From Tritonibacter horizontis (GTDB taxonomy: Bacteria; Pseudomonadota; Alphaproteobacteria; Rhodobacterales; Rhodobacteraceae), in NCBI RefSeq assembly GCF_001518015.1, contig NZ_LPUY01000038.1, positions 1 through 64,000 of the forward strand: a DNA stretch of 64,000 bases. The letters run 5' to 3'. The first letter of the stretch is position 1. The number at the start of each line of letters is the position of its first letter. Of this stretch, positions 25,658 to 35,018 are shown one piece after another. Position numbers and translations under genes: made by a program. Under the pieces are notes generated by a model that saw only the letters and a program-made list of their open reading frames with translations, searched no databases and was not told the DNA's origin.

Positions 25658-27436
25658 TCATTCCCAGCAGCTGACCAGGGTCGTGAGACCGGTTGCTTCT
25701 TTCTGGAGCAGCGAAACCGGCAAGTCACTGGAGGAGGCCGCTTCGGTGCTGGGGAGGCCGACACCGGCCTTGTCCAATGCCATCCGGATCACCTCCCCCT
25801 TGAGCGCGAAACGCACGCCATCGGGCAGCACCGGCCCGTCGGTCCGCAGCGGCAGCAGCATGCCGTGGACGGTGCCTTGCTTGTCGAGGAGCGGACCGCC
25901 CGCGTCGCCGGGCTGTGCTGTCAGCTCCAACCGTGCGAGATGCGCCTCACCCTGCAGCCCTTTGAGGTCATCGAGGCTGCCCCAGGTCAGGCTTGGCGCG
26001 CCAAGGATGCCGCCATAGGAATAACCGGAGACGGCCAGGACGCTACGCAATCTCGGTGCCACCGAGGCAAGCGGCGCTGTGGCCATCGGCGCCAGCGGGA
26101 CTGAAGGTTTCAACACCGCGACGCCCGCATCGGCATCCGCCAGCAGCACCTCGGCGCTGACGTCGCGATCAATCGTGATCCGGCCGCAGCTGTTGACCAC
26201 CGCCGCAGTGGTGACAACGATTCCGTCGCTGGAGGCAAAAAAGCCCGAGTGCGACAGCTTGGGTTTGCGGATTTCAAGCCCGGACACCAAGTCGATGGAT
26301 TGGGTGTCTTCGGTGCCGGTTGCAGGGTCCAGCACACCGGGCTGCCGGGTAAAACTCTCTTGCATGCGGCTGAGAACCCGGCTGCGTCGTGCCTCGTCCC
26401 CGGTCGGCCAGATCAGCGTGAACCCCTTGATCTCGCCATTTTCCAGCCGCGCCTCGGTATAAGAGACGATCCGGCTGTTGCGTCCTTCAAGGCTGAATTG
26501 ATCGCCGGAACGCTCGCGCGGGCCCTCCAGCGGCACGACTTCCAGAGTCTGCATGATATCGTAAAGACCATAGAGCGTGCGACGGTCCCCCGGTTGCGAG
26601 ATCAGCAGAACCTCTACGCCAAGCGACCCCGAAGACTCGAAATGAGCAAAGGGCGGTTCGTAGCGGCTGAAAGCAACTTCGCCCAGCGGCAGATCAACCC
26701 GAATACCGGCGCGGGTGTCTGTGTAGGGCGCGACACCGGTGGAGATCAGCGGCGCATTGTATTCGTCCATCAAGGCCTTGCGCTGCGCAGTGGTCAGAAC
26801 GCCGGTCGGCTCAAAGCCATTGGCGCTTTGCCAATCGGACATCGAGGCGCGGGTGCCGCGGCCAAATGCGCCATCAATGGCTGAAGTGTAAAATCCGGAG
26901 GCCTTGAGCGCGACCTGCAGATCCATGCGTTCTTCGCGGGTCAGGGCCTGTTCGCTGCGGCGGGCTTCGGCGGGGGTTTCGTCCGGAAGGGAGGAAACAG
27001 GCGCCGTGTCCTCGGTCACTGCGGCGACTTGGGTATTGTCCTCCGGGGCCGGAGACTGGACCGGCGCTGGGGCGAGGGTCTCCGTTTCGGGGCCAACCGG
27101 ATAGAACCGCGTGTTCAGATTGCTCGAAAAGGTGATGAAACTGTCGCGCGGGATCTGGCCCTCGGCGCGATAGACCCGCAGCACCTGCTCGGCATCGGAG
27201 CGCGTGTAGGGACCAAGCACAATACCGTACCACCCCCCACCAAGCGCATAGCCCGACACGTCGGGCAGGAGGGTTGACAATGTGCGGGCTTCGTCTTGTG
27301 CCTCAAGGAGCGAGGGACGGGCCGCCACTTGGATCCAGACGCCATCGGCATCGGATTGCTGCGCTTGGGACACGCCCGGTAGCGCTGCCAGAAAGACGGA
27401 TAATGCCCAGAACACCGAGGCAATCAGGTTCTTCAT
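25658..27436 (-). CDS. Secreted SPOR / peptidoglycan-binding / inactive trypsin-fold protein
   Basis: A 592-aa secreted protein. Residues 1-25 are a signal peptide. Residues about 30-110 resemble a SPOR domain (VWIQVAARPSLLEAQDEA ... YGIVLGPYTRSDAEQVL). A Pro/Thr-rich linker follows (115-160). Residues about 168-225 are a PG_binding_1 domain (LQVALKASGFYTSAIDGAFG), and about 395-540 a Trypsin_2-like domain. In that domain the histidine site reads TTAAVV (A412 for His). The aspartate site reads DADAGVAVL (G438 for Asp). The serine site reads QPGDAGGPLL (A512 for Ser). All three catalytic residues are lost, while the fold signatures remain. It probably binds peptidoglycan or a protein partner rather than cutting. 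The ATG at 27434-27436 gives the signal peptide. Divergent from glyQ. Confidence 0.85.
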   Translation of the reverse strand: MKNLIASVFWALSVFLAALPGVSQAQQSDADGVWIQVAARPSLLEAQDEARTLSTLLPDVSGYALGGGWYGIVLGPYTRSDAEQVLRVYRAEGQIPRDSFITFSSNLNTRFYPVGPETETLAPAPVQSPAPEDNTQVAAVTEDTAPVSSLPDETPAEARRSEQALTREERMDLQVALKASGFYTSAIDGAFGRGTRASMSDWQSANGFEPTGVLTTAQRKALMDEYNAPLISTGVAPYTDTRAGIRVDLPLGEVAFSRYEPPFAHFESSGSLGVEVLLISQPGDRRTLYGLYDIMQTLEVVPLEGPRERSGDQFSLEGRNSRIVSYTEARLENGEIKGFTLIWPTGDEARRSRVLSRMQESFTRQPGVLDPATGTEDTQSIDLVSGLEIRKPKLSHSGFFASSDGIVVTTAAVVNSCGRITIDRDVSAEVLLADADAGVAVLKPSVPLAPMATAPLASVAPRLRSVLAVSGYSYGGILGAPSLTWGSLDDLKGLQGEAHLARLELTAQPGDAGGPLLDKQGTVHGMLLPLRTDGPVLPDGVRFALKGEVIRMALDKAGVGLPSTEAASSSDLPVSLLQKEATGLTTLVSCWE

Positions 27437-27715
27437 GTCTAAACCTCTGTACGAAGAAACAGTTTTTGTTCGCCGCGCAGGTAACCACTTCGTGACCTTA
27501 AAGGGAACGCCGTTGAACTGCACAATGGCGTGTGGAGTGTAAATGTTTCTCTGCCTGATGGGGGTGGAAAGGCAAATGCCCGTGGCGCATGGGTCACGGA
27601 GCCGTTGACCCCGGCGGGGGGCTTGCATAGGAAGGCCTTCGTACTTTCCACCGCCCGGACCGGCTGCCTAGGGCCGCTGGGGGCGGGTGATCCGAGGTTC
27701 CCGAAGGGATTTGAG

Positions 27716-28654
27716 ATGACCGAAACCACCGCTCCGCGTTCGTTCCAGGAAATCATCCTGCGATTGCAGACCTATTGGGCCGCCAAGGGCTGCGCCATTC
27801 TGCAACCCTACGATATGGAGGTGGGGGCCGGTACGTTCCATCCCGGAACCACCCTGCGGTCGCTGGGGTCCAAGGCCTGGGCGGCCGCATACGTTCAGCC
27901 GTCGCGCCGCCCCACTGACGGCCGGTATGGTGAGAACCCGAACCGCCTGCAGCACTATTATCAGTATCAGGTCCTGATCAAGCCAAGCCCGCCGGATCTG
28001 CAGGCGCTGTATCTTGGCAGTCTTCAGGCCATCGGTATCGACATGGACCTGCACGATATCCGTTTTGTCGAGGATGACTGGGAAAGCCCCACGCTGGGCG
28101 CCTGGGGCCTCGGTTGGGAGGTCTGGTGCGACGGGATGGAAGTCAGCCAGTTCACTTATTTCCAGCAGGTGGGCGGGCATGACTGCCACCCTGTGTCTGG
28201 CGAGCTGACCTATGGTCTGGAGCGTCTGGCGATGTATGTGCTTGGCGTGGATCATGTGATGGACATGCCCTTCAACGATCCGCAGTCGCCCAGCCCGCTG
28301 ACCTATGGTGACATCTTCAAGCAGACCGAAGAAGAATATGCCCGCTGGAATTTCGATGTGGCCAATACCGACGTGCTGTTGCGCCACTTTGAAGAGGCCG
28401 AGGCCGAATGCGCCGCGATTCTGGCGCAAGAGCCGCTCGACCCCAAGACCGGCAAGCGGATCATCATGGCCCATCCGGCCTATGACCAATGCATCAAGGC
28501 CAGCCACATCTTCAACTTGCTGGATGCACGTGGGGTGATCTCGGTGACGGAACGTCAGGCCTATATCGGGCGGGTGCGGGCGCTGGCAAAGCAATGTGCC
28601 GACGCGTTTGTACAGACCGAAGCGGGCGGATTTAACGCCGAGAGCGCAGCATGA
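27716..28654 (+). CDS. glyQ: Glycine-tRNA ligase alpha subunit
   Basis: The catalytic subunit of the bacterial alpha2beta2 glycyl-tRNA synthetase. Early conserved residues are [19 protein letters not shown] and [16 protein letters not shown], followed by [18 protein letters not shown]. Length is 312 aa, slightly longer than the usual 300. I chose the ATG at 27716, which starts [10 protein letters not shown]; longer frames are not family-like. glyS follows after a small membrane-protein gene. Confidence 0.96.
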   Translation: MTETTAPRSFQEIILRLQTYWAAKGCAILQPYDMEVGAGTFHPGTTLRSLGSKAWAAAYVQPSRRPTDGRYGENPNRLQHYYQYQVLIKPSPPDLQALYLGSLQAIGIDMDLHDIRFVEDDWESPTLGAWGLGWEVWCDGMEVSQFTYFQQVGGHDCHPVSGELTYGLERLAMYVLGVDHVMDMPFNDPQSPSPLTYGDIFKQTEEEYARWNFDVANTDVLLRHFEEAEAECAAILAQEPLDPKTGKRIIMAHPAYDQCIKASHIFNLLDARGVISVTERQAYIGRVRALAKQCADAFVQTEAGGFNAESAA

Positions 28655-28676
28655 GTGATGCGAAGGAGCATCTGAA

Positions 28677-29207
28677 ATGACGGGTAAAATACTGTCGATC
28701 ATTTTGATCGTGTCGGGTCTCGCGGCGGGCCTCGCGATGTACTACCTGCAGGTCTATGGCTATTATGACGACGTTACTGCGCGACCGGGCCAGGATGTAA
28801 TGCTGCTGCCGATTGGCGGCGAGACTCCTGAACCCATTGCCTATGGCGATTTTACGGCGATTGATGCCGATAGCTCGCCCATTCGGTACCGTGCCTGTTT
28901 CACCACGCCGCGCAAACCGGCCGAACTGGCACAGCTCTATCAACTGTCCGAGGTCCGCGCGCCGCGCAATGCCCCGGGTTGGTTCGACTGCTTCGACGCC
29001 GCACGCCTGGGCGCGGCGCTGCGCGACGGGGCCGCGATGGCCTTCCTCGCCGAAGCTAACATCGAATTTGGCGTTGACCGGATCGTCGCCGTTACCGAAG
29101 ACGGCCGTGGCTACATCTGGCACGAACTGAACAACTGCGGCGAGAAGGCCTATGACGGCACGATTGTCGGCGATGAATGCCCGCCCCGCCCGGACGCCGG
29201 GCAATGA
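28677..29207 (+). CDS. DUF6446-like membrane-anchored protein
   Basis: A 176-aa protein with one N-terminal helix (about 4-25, ILSIILIVSGLAAGLAMYYL) and a soluble, probably periplasmic domain. Its conserved-looking segments are DADSSPIRYRACFTTP, GWFDCFDAARLGAAL and HELNNCGEKAYDG. Four cysteines occur in the soluble part (ACF, DCF, NNC and DEC) and might form disulfides. From memory this matches the Rhodobacterales protein family DUF6446, which sits between glyQ and glyS. Its position between the two subunits of one enzyme suggests co-expression, but no function is known. Confidence 0.8.
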   Translation: MTGKILSIILIVSGLAAGLAMYYLQVYGYYDDVTARPGQDVMLLPIGGETPEPIAYGDFTAIDADSSPIRYRACFTTPRKPAELAQLYQLSEVRAPRNAPGWFDCFDAARLGAALRDGAAMAFLAEANIEFGVDRIVAVTEDGRGYIWHELNNCGEKAYDGTIVGDECPPRPDAGQ

Positions 29208-29265
29208 GGCCCGCCCCTTTTTTCGCCGTCGCGACACGGCAGATCCGAACCGTTGAGGACATGTA

Positions 29266-31329
29266 ATGGCTGATCTTCTGATCGAACTCTTTTCCGAGGA
29301 AATTCCAGCGCGCATGCAGGCGCGTGCGGGCGAGGACCTGAAAAAGCGGATGACCGACGGTCTGGTCGAAGCGGGGCTGACCTATGCTGGCGCGCATGCG
29401 CTATCGACCCCGCGCCGCCTGACCCTCGCGATCGAGGGGCTCTTGGATCACTCCCCCACCGTGCGTGAAGAGCGCAAAGGCCCCAAGGTCGGCGCGCCGG
29501 ATAAGGCGATCGAGGGCTTCTTGCGTGGCGCAGGTCTGAGTCGTGACCAGCTTGAGGAACGCGAAACACCCAAAGGTGCCGTGTATTTCGCGCTGATCGA
29601 AAAGCCGGGCCGCCCTGCGGCAGAGATCATCGCCGAAGTGCTGGAGGACACGATCCGCAACTTCCCCTGGCCGAAATCCATGCGCTGGGGTGCGGGATCT
29701 TTGCGCTGGGTGCGTCCGCTGCATTCTGTCCTGTGTCTTCTGTCCACCGATGACGGCAGCGAGGTGGTGCCGCTGGATATCGACGGCATCAAGGCCGGCG
29801 ACAGCACCTGCGGCCATCGCTTCATGGCGCCGGCCCGCGTCTCCGTCACCGGATTTGATGACTACGCCGCCAAGCTGAAGCGCGCCTTTGTGGTGCTGGA
29901 CCCGACCGAGCGGCAGGAGGCGATCTTGCAGGACGCCACCAATCAGGCCTTTGCTTCCGGGCTTGAGGTTGTGGATGATCGAGGGCTGCTGGCCGAAGTT
30001 GCCGGTCTTGTGGAATGGCCGGTGGTCCTGATGGGGTCCATCGACGCGGAATTCCTCGACCTGCCACCCGAGGTGCTGCAGACCTCGATGAAGGAACATC
30101 AGAAGTTCTTTTCCGTCAGGAACCCCAAATCGGGCCGGATCGAGAAATTCATCACCGTCGCCAACCGCGAAACGGCGGACAATGGCGCTACCATTCTGGC
30201 GGGCAATCAAAAGGTGCTGAGCGCGCGTCTGGCGGATGCCAAGTTCTTCTGGGAGAACGACCTGCGTATTGCGAAATCCGAGGTCGGGATGGAGGGCTGG
30301 TTGCAGAGCCTTGGCAATGTGACCTTCCACAACAAGCTTGGCACCCAAGCGGCACGGATCGACCGGATCGCGGCGCTGGCGCGCGAAATCGCCCCGGTTG
30401 TGGGCGCGGATGCGGAGCTGGCGCAACAGGCGGCCAAGGTCGCCAAGGCGGACCTGTCCTCCGAGATGGTCTATGAGTTCCCCGAACTTCAGGGCCTGAT
30501 GGGGCGCTACTACGCCGAGGCCGCAGGCCTGCCGCAAGAGGTCGCCAATGCCTGCCAGCAGCATTATTCGCCGCTCGGCCCCGGCGATGACGTCCCATCG
30601 GAGCCTGTTTCGGTCGCCGTGGCGCTGGCCGACAAGATCGACACGCTCACGGGGTTCTGGGCGATTGATGAGAAGCCGACAGGGTCGAAAGACCCCTACG
30701 CCCTGCGCCGCGCTGCGCTCGGTGTGATCCGGCTGGTGCTGGAGAACGATGTGCGGGTTTCTCTGCGTGATGTCCTGTCGAAAGGCTATGACGGTGCTGA
30801 TCTGGAAAACCTCCTCTCCTTCTTCCACGACCGCCTCAAGGTCTTCCTGCGTGATCAGGGTGTTCGTCACGATGTGATCGACGCCTGTATCGCGATGGAC
30901 GGCAATGATGATCTGACGCTCCTGGTGAAACGCGCCCGGGCGCTGGAGGATTTTATGAAATCCGAGGATGGCGAGAACCTGCTGCAGGGGTTCAAGCGCG
31001 CCAACAACATTCTGGCGCAGGCCGAAGAGAACGATGGCGTCGAATATTCCTATGGGGCGGACAAGAAGTTCATCGAGGACGCAGCAGAGGCGGCTCTGTT
31101 TGATGCGCTTGCAGCGGGCGAGGGGGCGATCTCTTCGGCCATCGAGGCCGAAGATTTCGCGGCCGCCATGGGCGGCATGGCCGCTCTGCGCGCGCCGTTG
31201 GATGCCTTTTTCGAAGCGGTGCAGGTGAATTCCGACAACCAGGTGGTGCGCCGCAACCGGCTCAACCTGTTGAGTCAGATTCGCAAAGTATGCGGTCAGG
31301 TCGCTGACTTCTCCCGTATCGAGGGCTGA
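29266..31329 (+). CDS. glyS: Glycine-tRNA ligase beta subunit
   Basis: The 687-aa tRNA-binding beta subunit of glycyl-tRNA synthetase. The N-terminus LLIELFSEEIPARMQ is diagnostic. Other markers are FPWPKSMRWG, LVEWPVVLMG, KEHQKFFSV and the HD-like region around residues 380-460. A C-terminal DALR-type anticodon-binding part (about 580-680) ends RLNLLSQIRKVCGQVADFSRI. It is downstream of glyQ, with a lineage-specific membrane-protein gene between them. Confidence 0.96.
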   Translation: MADLLIELFSEEIPARMQARAGEDLKKRMTDGLVEAGLTYAGAHALSTPRRLTLAIEGLLDHSPTVREERKGPKVGAPDKAIEGFLRGAGLSRDQLEERETPKGAVYFALIEKPGRPAAEIIAEVLEDTIRNFPWPKSMRWGAGSLRWVRPLHSVLCLLSTDDGSEVVPLDIDGIKAGDSTCGHRFMAPARVSVTGFDDYAAKLKRAFVVLDPTERQEAILQDATNQAFASGLEVVDDRGLLAEVAGLVEWPVVLMGSIDAEFLDLPPEVLQTSMKEHQKFFSVRNPKSGRIEKFITVANRETADNGATILAGNQKVLSARLADAKFFWENDLRIAKSEVGMEGWLQSLGNVTFHNKLGTQAARIDRIAALAREIAPVVGADAELAQQAAKVAKADLSSEMVYEFPELQGLMGRYYAEAAGLPQEVANACQQHYSPLGPGDDVPSEPVSVAVALADKIDTLTGFWAIDEKPTGSKDPYALRRAALGVIRLVLENDVRVSLRDVLSKGYDGADLENLLSFFHDRLKVFLRDQGVRHDVIDACIAMDGNDDLTLLVKRARALEDFMKSEDGENLLQGFKRANNILAQAEENDGVEYSYGADKKFIEDAAEAALFDALAAGEGAISSAIEAEDFAAAMGGMAALRAPLDAFFEAVQVNSDNQVVRRNRLNLLSQIRKVCGQVADFSRIEG

Positions 31330-31462
31330 CACGCCCCTGTGATGCCTCGCTGCGAGCAGCCCTCACCCCGCTCGGGTGGGGGCTGTTTTTGCAAAGCGCC
31401 GTACGGTTCTCCTTGCGGGAGCGAATGCCATCCCTATGGTGATTTCAGGGGGGAGTGCTGCA

Positions 31463-34054
31463 GTGCAGAATGATACAAGGGACGAGCGCATGGACCAAAC
31501 GCCCAAAGCTGTGTTGATCACGCCAGGAGCGCCGGTTTCGACCAAGACCCATGGCGGGCGCGCAAAATGCCTGCAGCGATTGGTTCGCCTTGATCTGCCG
31601 GTGCCGCAGACTGTGGCGCTGTCCTTTGATGCGGTGCACAAGATCGCCGAGGGCGATATGGTTGATGTGCATGCCATCCTGTCGGAATTGCGCCCGGATG
31701 CGCTGGTCTGCGTGCGGCCCTCTTCGGAAGACCCGGATTGGGGCGGACCCGGTGCGGTCCTCAACATCGGCATGAACGACGCACGATATGTGGATCTGAG
31801 CGAAACACTGGGGCGCGAGGCGGCGGCGGCGCTTTATTTGCGGTTCGTGCAATCTTATGCGGTGCATGTGGCGCGGCTTGATCCGGATGTGTTCGAGGAT
31901 GTCGAGGACGGCGGCCCGGATGCGTTGAGCGAGATGCTGCAGGCCTATGAGGCGGAGGCCGACGAACCCTTTCCGCAGGATCCGGGCGAACAGCTGGCGG
32001 CGGTGCTGCGGTCCATGGCGCGGGCCTGGGAGGGCACGTCGGCCCGGTTGTTGCGGGCCGCCAAAGGCGCGCCCGAAGATGCCGGCCTGGGTCTGGTGGT
32101 GCAGGAGATGGTGCCGGGGCTTGGCCAGGGCGAATGCGGGTCGGGTGTGCTGCAGCTGGTCAGTTCGCAAACCGGGATGCCGCAACTGACGGGACGCTAT
32201 CTGAGCCAAAGCCAGGGACGGGATGCGCTTGGCAGTGATGCGGCGGCGATCTATCTGGAGCATGACGACCGCGGCCCCTCGCTGGAGGAGCTGGCACCAG
32301 AGGCGTTTCAGCAGATCAAGGCCAATGCGGCGCTGATGCGTCAACGATTGCGCGAGGAGATGCAGGTCGAATTCGTCATCGAAAGCGGCCGGGTGCATAT
32401 TCTGGATGGGGTGCGCGTGGCGCGATCCGCCCGCGCCGCGCTGCGGATTGCGGTGCGATTGGCCGAGGATGGCATTATCAGCATCGAAGAAGCACTGATG
32501 CGGGTGGATGCCCATTCGATGAATGAGCTGATGCACCGGCAGGTGGCCCCGGGCGCGCAGCGCGATGTGATCGGGACCGGCATCGCGGCAAGCCCGGGCG
32601 CGGCCACCGGGCGTCTTGTCTTTACCGCAACGGACGCCCAGGTGAGCAAATCGCGCGGCGAGCCTTGCATCCTTGCGCGTCGCGAAACCTCTCCCGAGGA
32701 TGTGCGGGGCATGCACGCGGCGGCGGCCGTCTTGACGGAGAAGGGCGGCATGACCAGCCATGCGGCGGTGATTGGCCGGGGATTGGGGCTGCCTTGTATC
32801 GTTGGCGCGTCGTCCTTGCGGTTCGACAGTCGCCGCAGGCAACTGACCGCACGTGACGGACGGGTGTTCAAGGCAGGCGACCGGGTCACGATCGACGGGA
32901 CCTCGGGGCAGATCCTGGCCGGCGAGCCGGAGATGATGGAGGCCGCGCAGGACGATGTGTTCCAAACCCTGATGGGCTGGGCGGACGACGCCCGCGACAT
33001 CGACATTCGCGCCAATGCCGACACGCCGGCCGATGCACAGACGGCCCGTAATTTCAACGCCCAAGGCATCGGCCTGTGCCGGACCGAGCATATGTTCTTT
33101 GATCCTGGTCGGTTGACGGTGATGCGGGAAATGATCTTTGCCGAGACGCCATCAGGGCGCGCGGCGGTTCTGGCGCGGCTGCTTCCGATGCAGCGCAAGG
33201 ATTTCCGCGAATTGTTTCGGATCATGGAAGGATTGCCGGTTTGCATCCGCCTGTTTGACCCGCCGCTGCACGAATTCCTGCCAACCACCAATGCCGGGCA
33301 GCGAGAGCTGTCGGAGGCGCTTGGTCTGCCGGTCAGTGATGTGACGCGTCGGGTCGAGGAAATGGGCGAGTACAACCCGATGCTGGGCCTTCGGGGGGTG
33401 CGGCTGGGGGTCACCGTGCCGGAAATCTATGACATGCAGGCGCGGGCGATTTTTGAAGCGACCCTTGAGGCGTCGCATGACGGGGACCCGGTCGTGCCAG
33501 AGATCATGATCCCGCTGGTCTCTGCAAAACGCGAGGTCGAACTGGTGAAAACGCGGGTCGATGCCGTTGCTGCAGCGGTCAAGTCCGAACGCGGCCGTGA
33601 TTTCACCTATCGGCTCGGGGTCATGGTGGAGACGCCAAGGGCAGCGCTGCGCGCGGATGAGATCGCCGTCCATACGGCTTTCATGAGCTTTGGAACCAAC
33701 GATCTGACACAGATGACCTATGGCCTGTCACGAGATGACGCGGGGCGGTTCATGTCTGTCTACGTTCAGCAGGGCGTCTTTCCCGAAGACCCGTTCCACG
33801 TATTGGATGTGGATGGCGTCGGCGAGTTGCTGCAGCTTGGCGCGCAACGGGGGCGGATGACCCGCCCGGATATTACGCTTTCGATCTGTGGAGAGCACGG
33901 CGGCAACCCCGAATCGATTGCATTCTGTCGCGCAGCAGGGTTCGACTATGTTTCCTGTTCGCCCTATCGGGTCCCGGTCGCCCGGTTGGCCGCAGCCCAA
34001 TTGGCCATTGCGGACAAGACCGGTCAAAAACTGCCGAGATCCCTAAAAAACTAG
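31463..34054 (+). CDS. PPDK-like PEP-utilising enzyme with altered ATP-grasp site
   Basis: An 863-aa protein with pyruvate phosphate dikinase architecture. The phosphohistidine domain (about 375-455) has EKGGMTSHAAVIGRGLGLPC with His433. The PEP/pyruvate barrel (about 470-860) has GIGLCRTEHMFF, EYNPMLGLRGVRLG, FGTNDLTQMTYG and catalytic Cys809 in CGEHGGNPES. The N-terminal ATP-grasp part is divergent: the glycine loop GGKGANL of PPDK reads GGRAKCL. The metal/nucleotide region DIEFTIE reads QVEFVIE, and QTRNGKRT reads DGVRVARS. The GTG start at 31463 is favoured by GGGGGGAG seven bases upstream; ATG 31490 is an alternative. Placed directly after glyS. It may be a paralogue that no longer uses ATP normally. 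Confidence 0.82.
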   Translation: MQNDTRDERMDQTPKAVLITPGAPVSTKTHGGRAKCLQRLVRLDLPVPQTVALSFDAVHKIAEGDMVDVHAILSELRPDALVCVRPSSEDPDWGGPGAVLNIGMNDARYVDLSETLGREAAAALYLRFVQSYAVHVARLDPDVFEDVEDGGPDALSEMLQAYEAEADEPFPQDPGEQLAAVLRSMARAWEGTSARLLRAAKGAPEDAGLGLVVQEMVPGLGQGECGSGVLQLVSSQTGMPQLTGRYLSQSQGRDALGSDAAAIYLEHDDRGPSLEELAPEAFQQIKANAALMRQRLREEMQVEFVIESGRVHILDGVRVARSARAALRIAVRLAEDGIISIEEALMRVDAHSMNELMHRQVAPGAQRDVIGTGIAASPGAATGRLVFTATDAQVSKSRGEPCILARRETSPEDVRGMHAAAAVLTEKGGMTSHAAVIGRGLGLPCIVGASSLRFDSRRRQLTARDGRVFKAGDRVTIDGTSGQILAGEPEMMEAAQDDVFQTLMGWADDARDIDIRANADTPADAQTARNFNAQGIGLCRTEHMFFDPGRLTVMREMIFAETPSGRAAVLARLLPMQRKDFRELFRIMEGLPVCIRLFDPPLHEFLPTTNAGQRELSEALGLPVSDVTRRVEEMGEYNPMLGLRGVRLGVTVPEIYDMQARAIFEATLEASHDGDPVVPEIMIPLVSAKREVELVKTRVDAVAAAVKSERGRDFTYRLGVMVETPRAALRADEIAVHTAFMSFGTNDLTQMTYGLSRDDAGRFMSVYVQQGVFPEDPFHVLDVDGVGELLQLGAQRGRMTRPDITLSICGEHGGNPESIAFCRAAGFDYVSCSPYRVPVARLAAAQLAIADKTGQKLPRSLKN

Positions 34055-34224
34055 GGAATTTGCGGTTTTTCGGCGCAGAAACGTGCGAGGTGGCGATGCG
34101 CCAATCGCGCGGTCATATCGGCTATACTTTCGTTGGGCTGGACGCAACGACGCAATTCCGTTACCTCGTGCCGTCGCCGGAGGTCGGATTGCCGCCTCGG
34201 GCTGTTGGACCTGGGGTGGCTTGA

Positions 34225-34869
34225 ATGAAACGAATTCTCTTATGCGCTGCGATTTTTGCGGCAACCTGTGTGGGTGGCGTGGCGACTGCCGATGTAGGCT
34301 TGGATGCTCTTTTCAAACAGGAACAAACGACGCTGCAGGCCGCGCCCAAAGACCGGATGCAACGGTTTTTGGGAGGCAAGCGTCAGAACCGCGACACGTC
34401 CCTGACCAAAATCCAGTTCACCCGCGCCTTTCTTGACACCCGCCCTGGCGCAAGCGGGGGGAGCGAATTCGAGTGTCTGGCAGAAGCGCTCTACTTCGAG
34501 GCGCGCGGCGAGACCGTTAAAGGCCAGTTTGCGGTTGCCGAGGTGATCCTGAACCGGGTCAAAAGCGCGCAGTTTCCCGATACTGTGTGTGGTGTCATCA
34601 ATCAGGGCACCGGGCGCCGCTACCAATGCCAGTTCACCTATACCTGCGATGGCCGCGAAGAGGTGATCCGCGAGCCGGGTGCCTTTGAACGGGTTGCCAA
34701 GGTCGCGCGTCTGATCCTGGACGGGGTCAATCCCAAGCTGACCCAGGGCGCCACCTATTATCATACCACAGCTGTAAAACCGCGTTGGTCGCGCAGCTTT
34801 ACCAAGACCGCGCGTATCGGTGTTCATTTGTTTTACCGCGACGAACGCTACCGGACGGCCTCCAAGTAA
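34225..34869 (+). CDS. Secreted cell wall hydrolase (SleB/CwlJ type)
   Basis: A 214-aa protein with a signal peptide (about 1-22). Its hydrolase domain of the SleB/CwlJ family (about 85-210) starts LAEALYFEARGETVKGQ. It continues with VAEVILNRVKSAQFPDTVCGVI and YYHTTAVKPRWSRSF. The conserved catalytic glutamate is in YFEARGE. Such enzymes act as lytic transglycosylases on peptidoglycan. Outside spore formers they are common in alphaproteobacteria, where the role is probably cell-wall remodelling. Its own promoter probably lies in the 170-bp gap before it. Confidence 0.9.
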   Translation: MKRILLCAAIFAATCVGGVATADVGLDALFKQEQTTLQAAPKDRMQRFLGGKRQNRDTSLTKIQFTRAFLDTRPGASGGSEFECLAEALYFEARGETVKGQFAVAEVILNRVKSAQFPDTVCGVINQGTGRRYQCQFTYTCDGREEVIREPGAFERVAKVARLILDGVNPKLTQGATYYHTTAVKPRWSRSFTKTARIGVHLFYRDERYRTASK

Positions 34870-35018
34870 ACGGCTGGCCGGAACGCGGGCGTTGCCTTGA
34901 CGCCGTTTTCTGGCTCTGGCACGGCGGCGGCGTGCCTGATAGTTGGCTTCAACGGGCATACACCTGTGGCACCTGATACAGACGCCCTATGTTTCAAAGC
35001 CAGCCAAAGGCCATGCCC

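Noticed and set aside
29401-31332. Long open frame antisense to glyS (643 codons)
   Set aside because: glyS is unmistakable on the other strand; the antisense product has no recognisable motif and arises from GC-rich codon bias.
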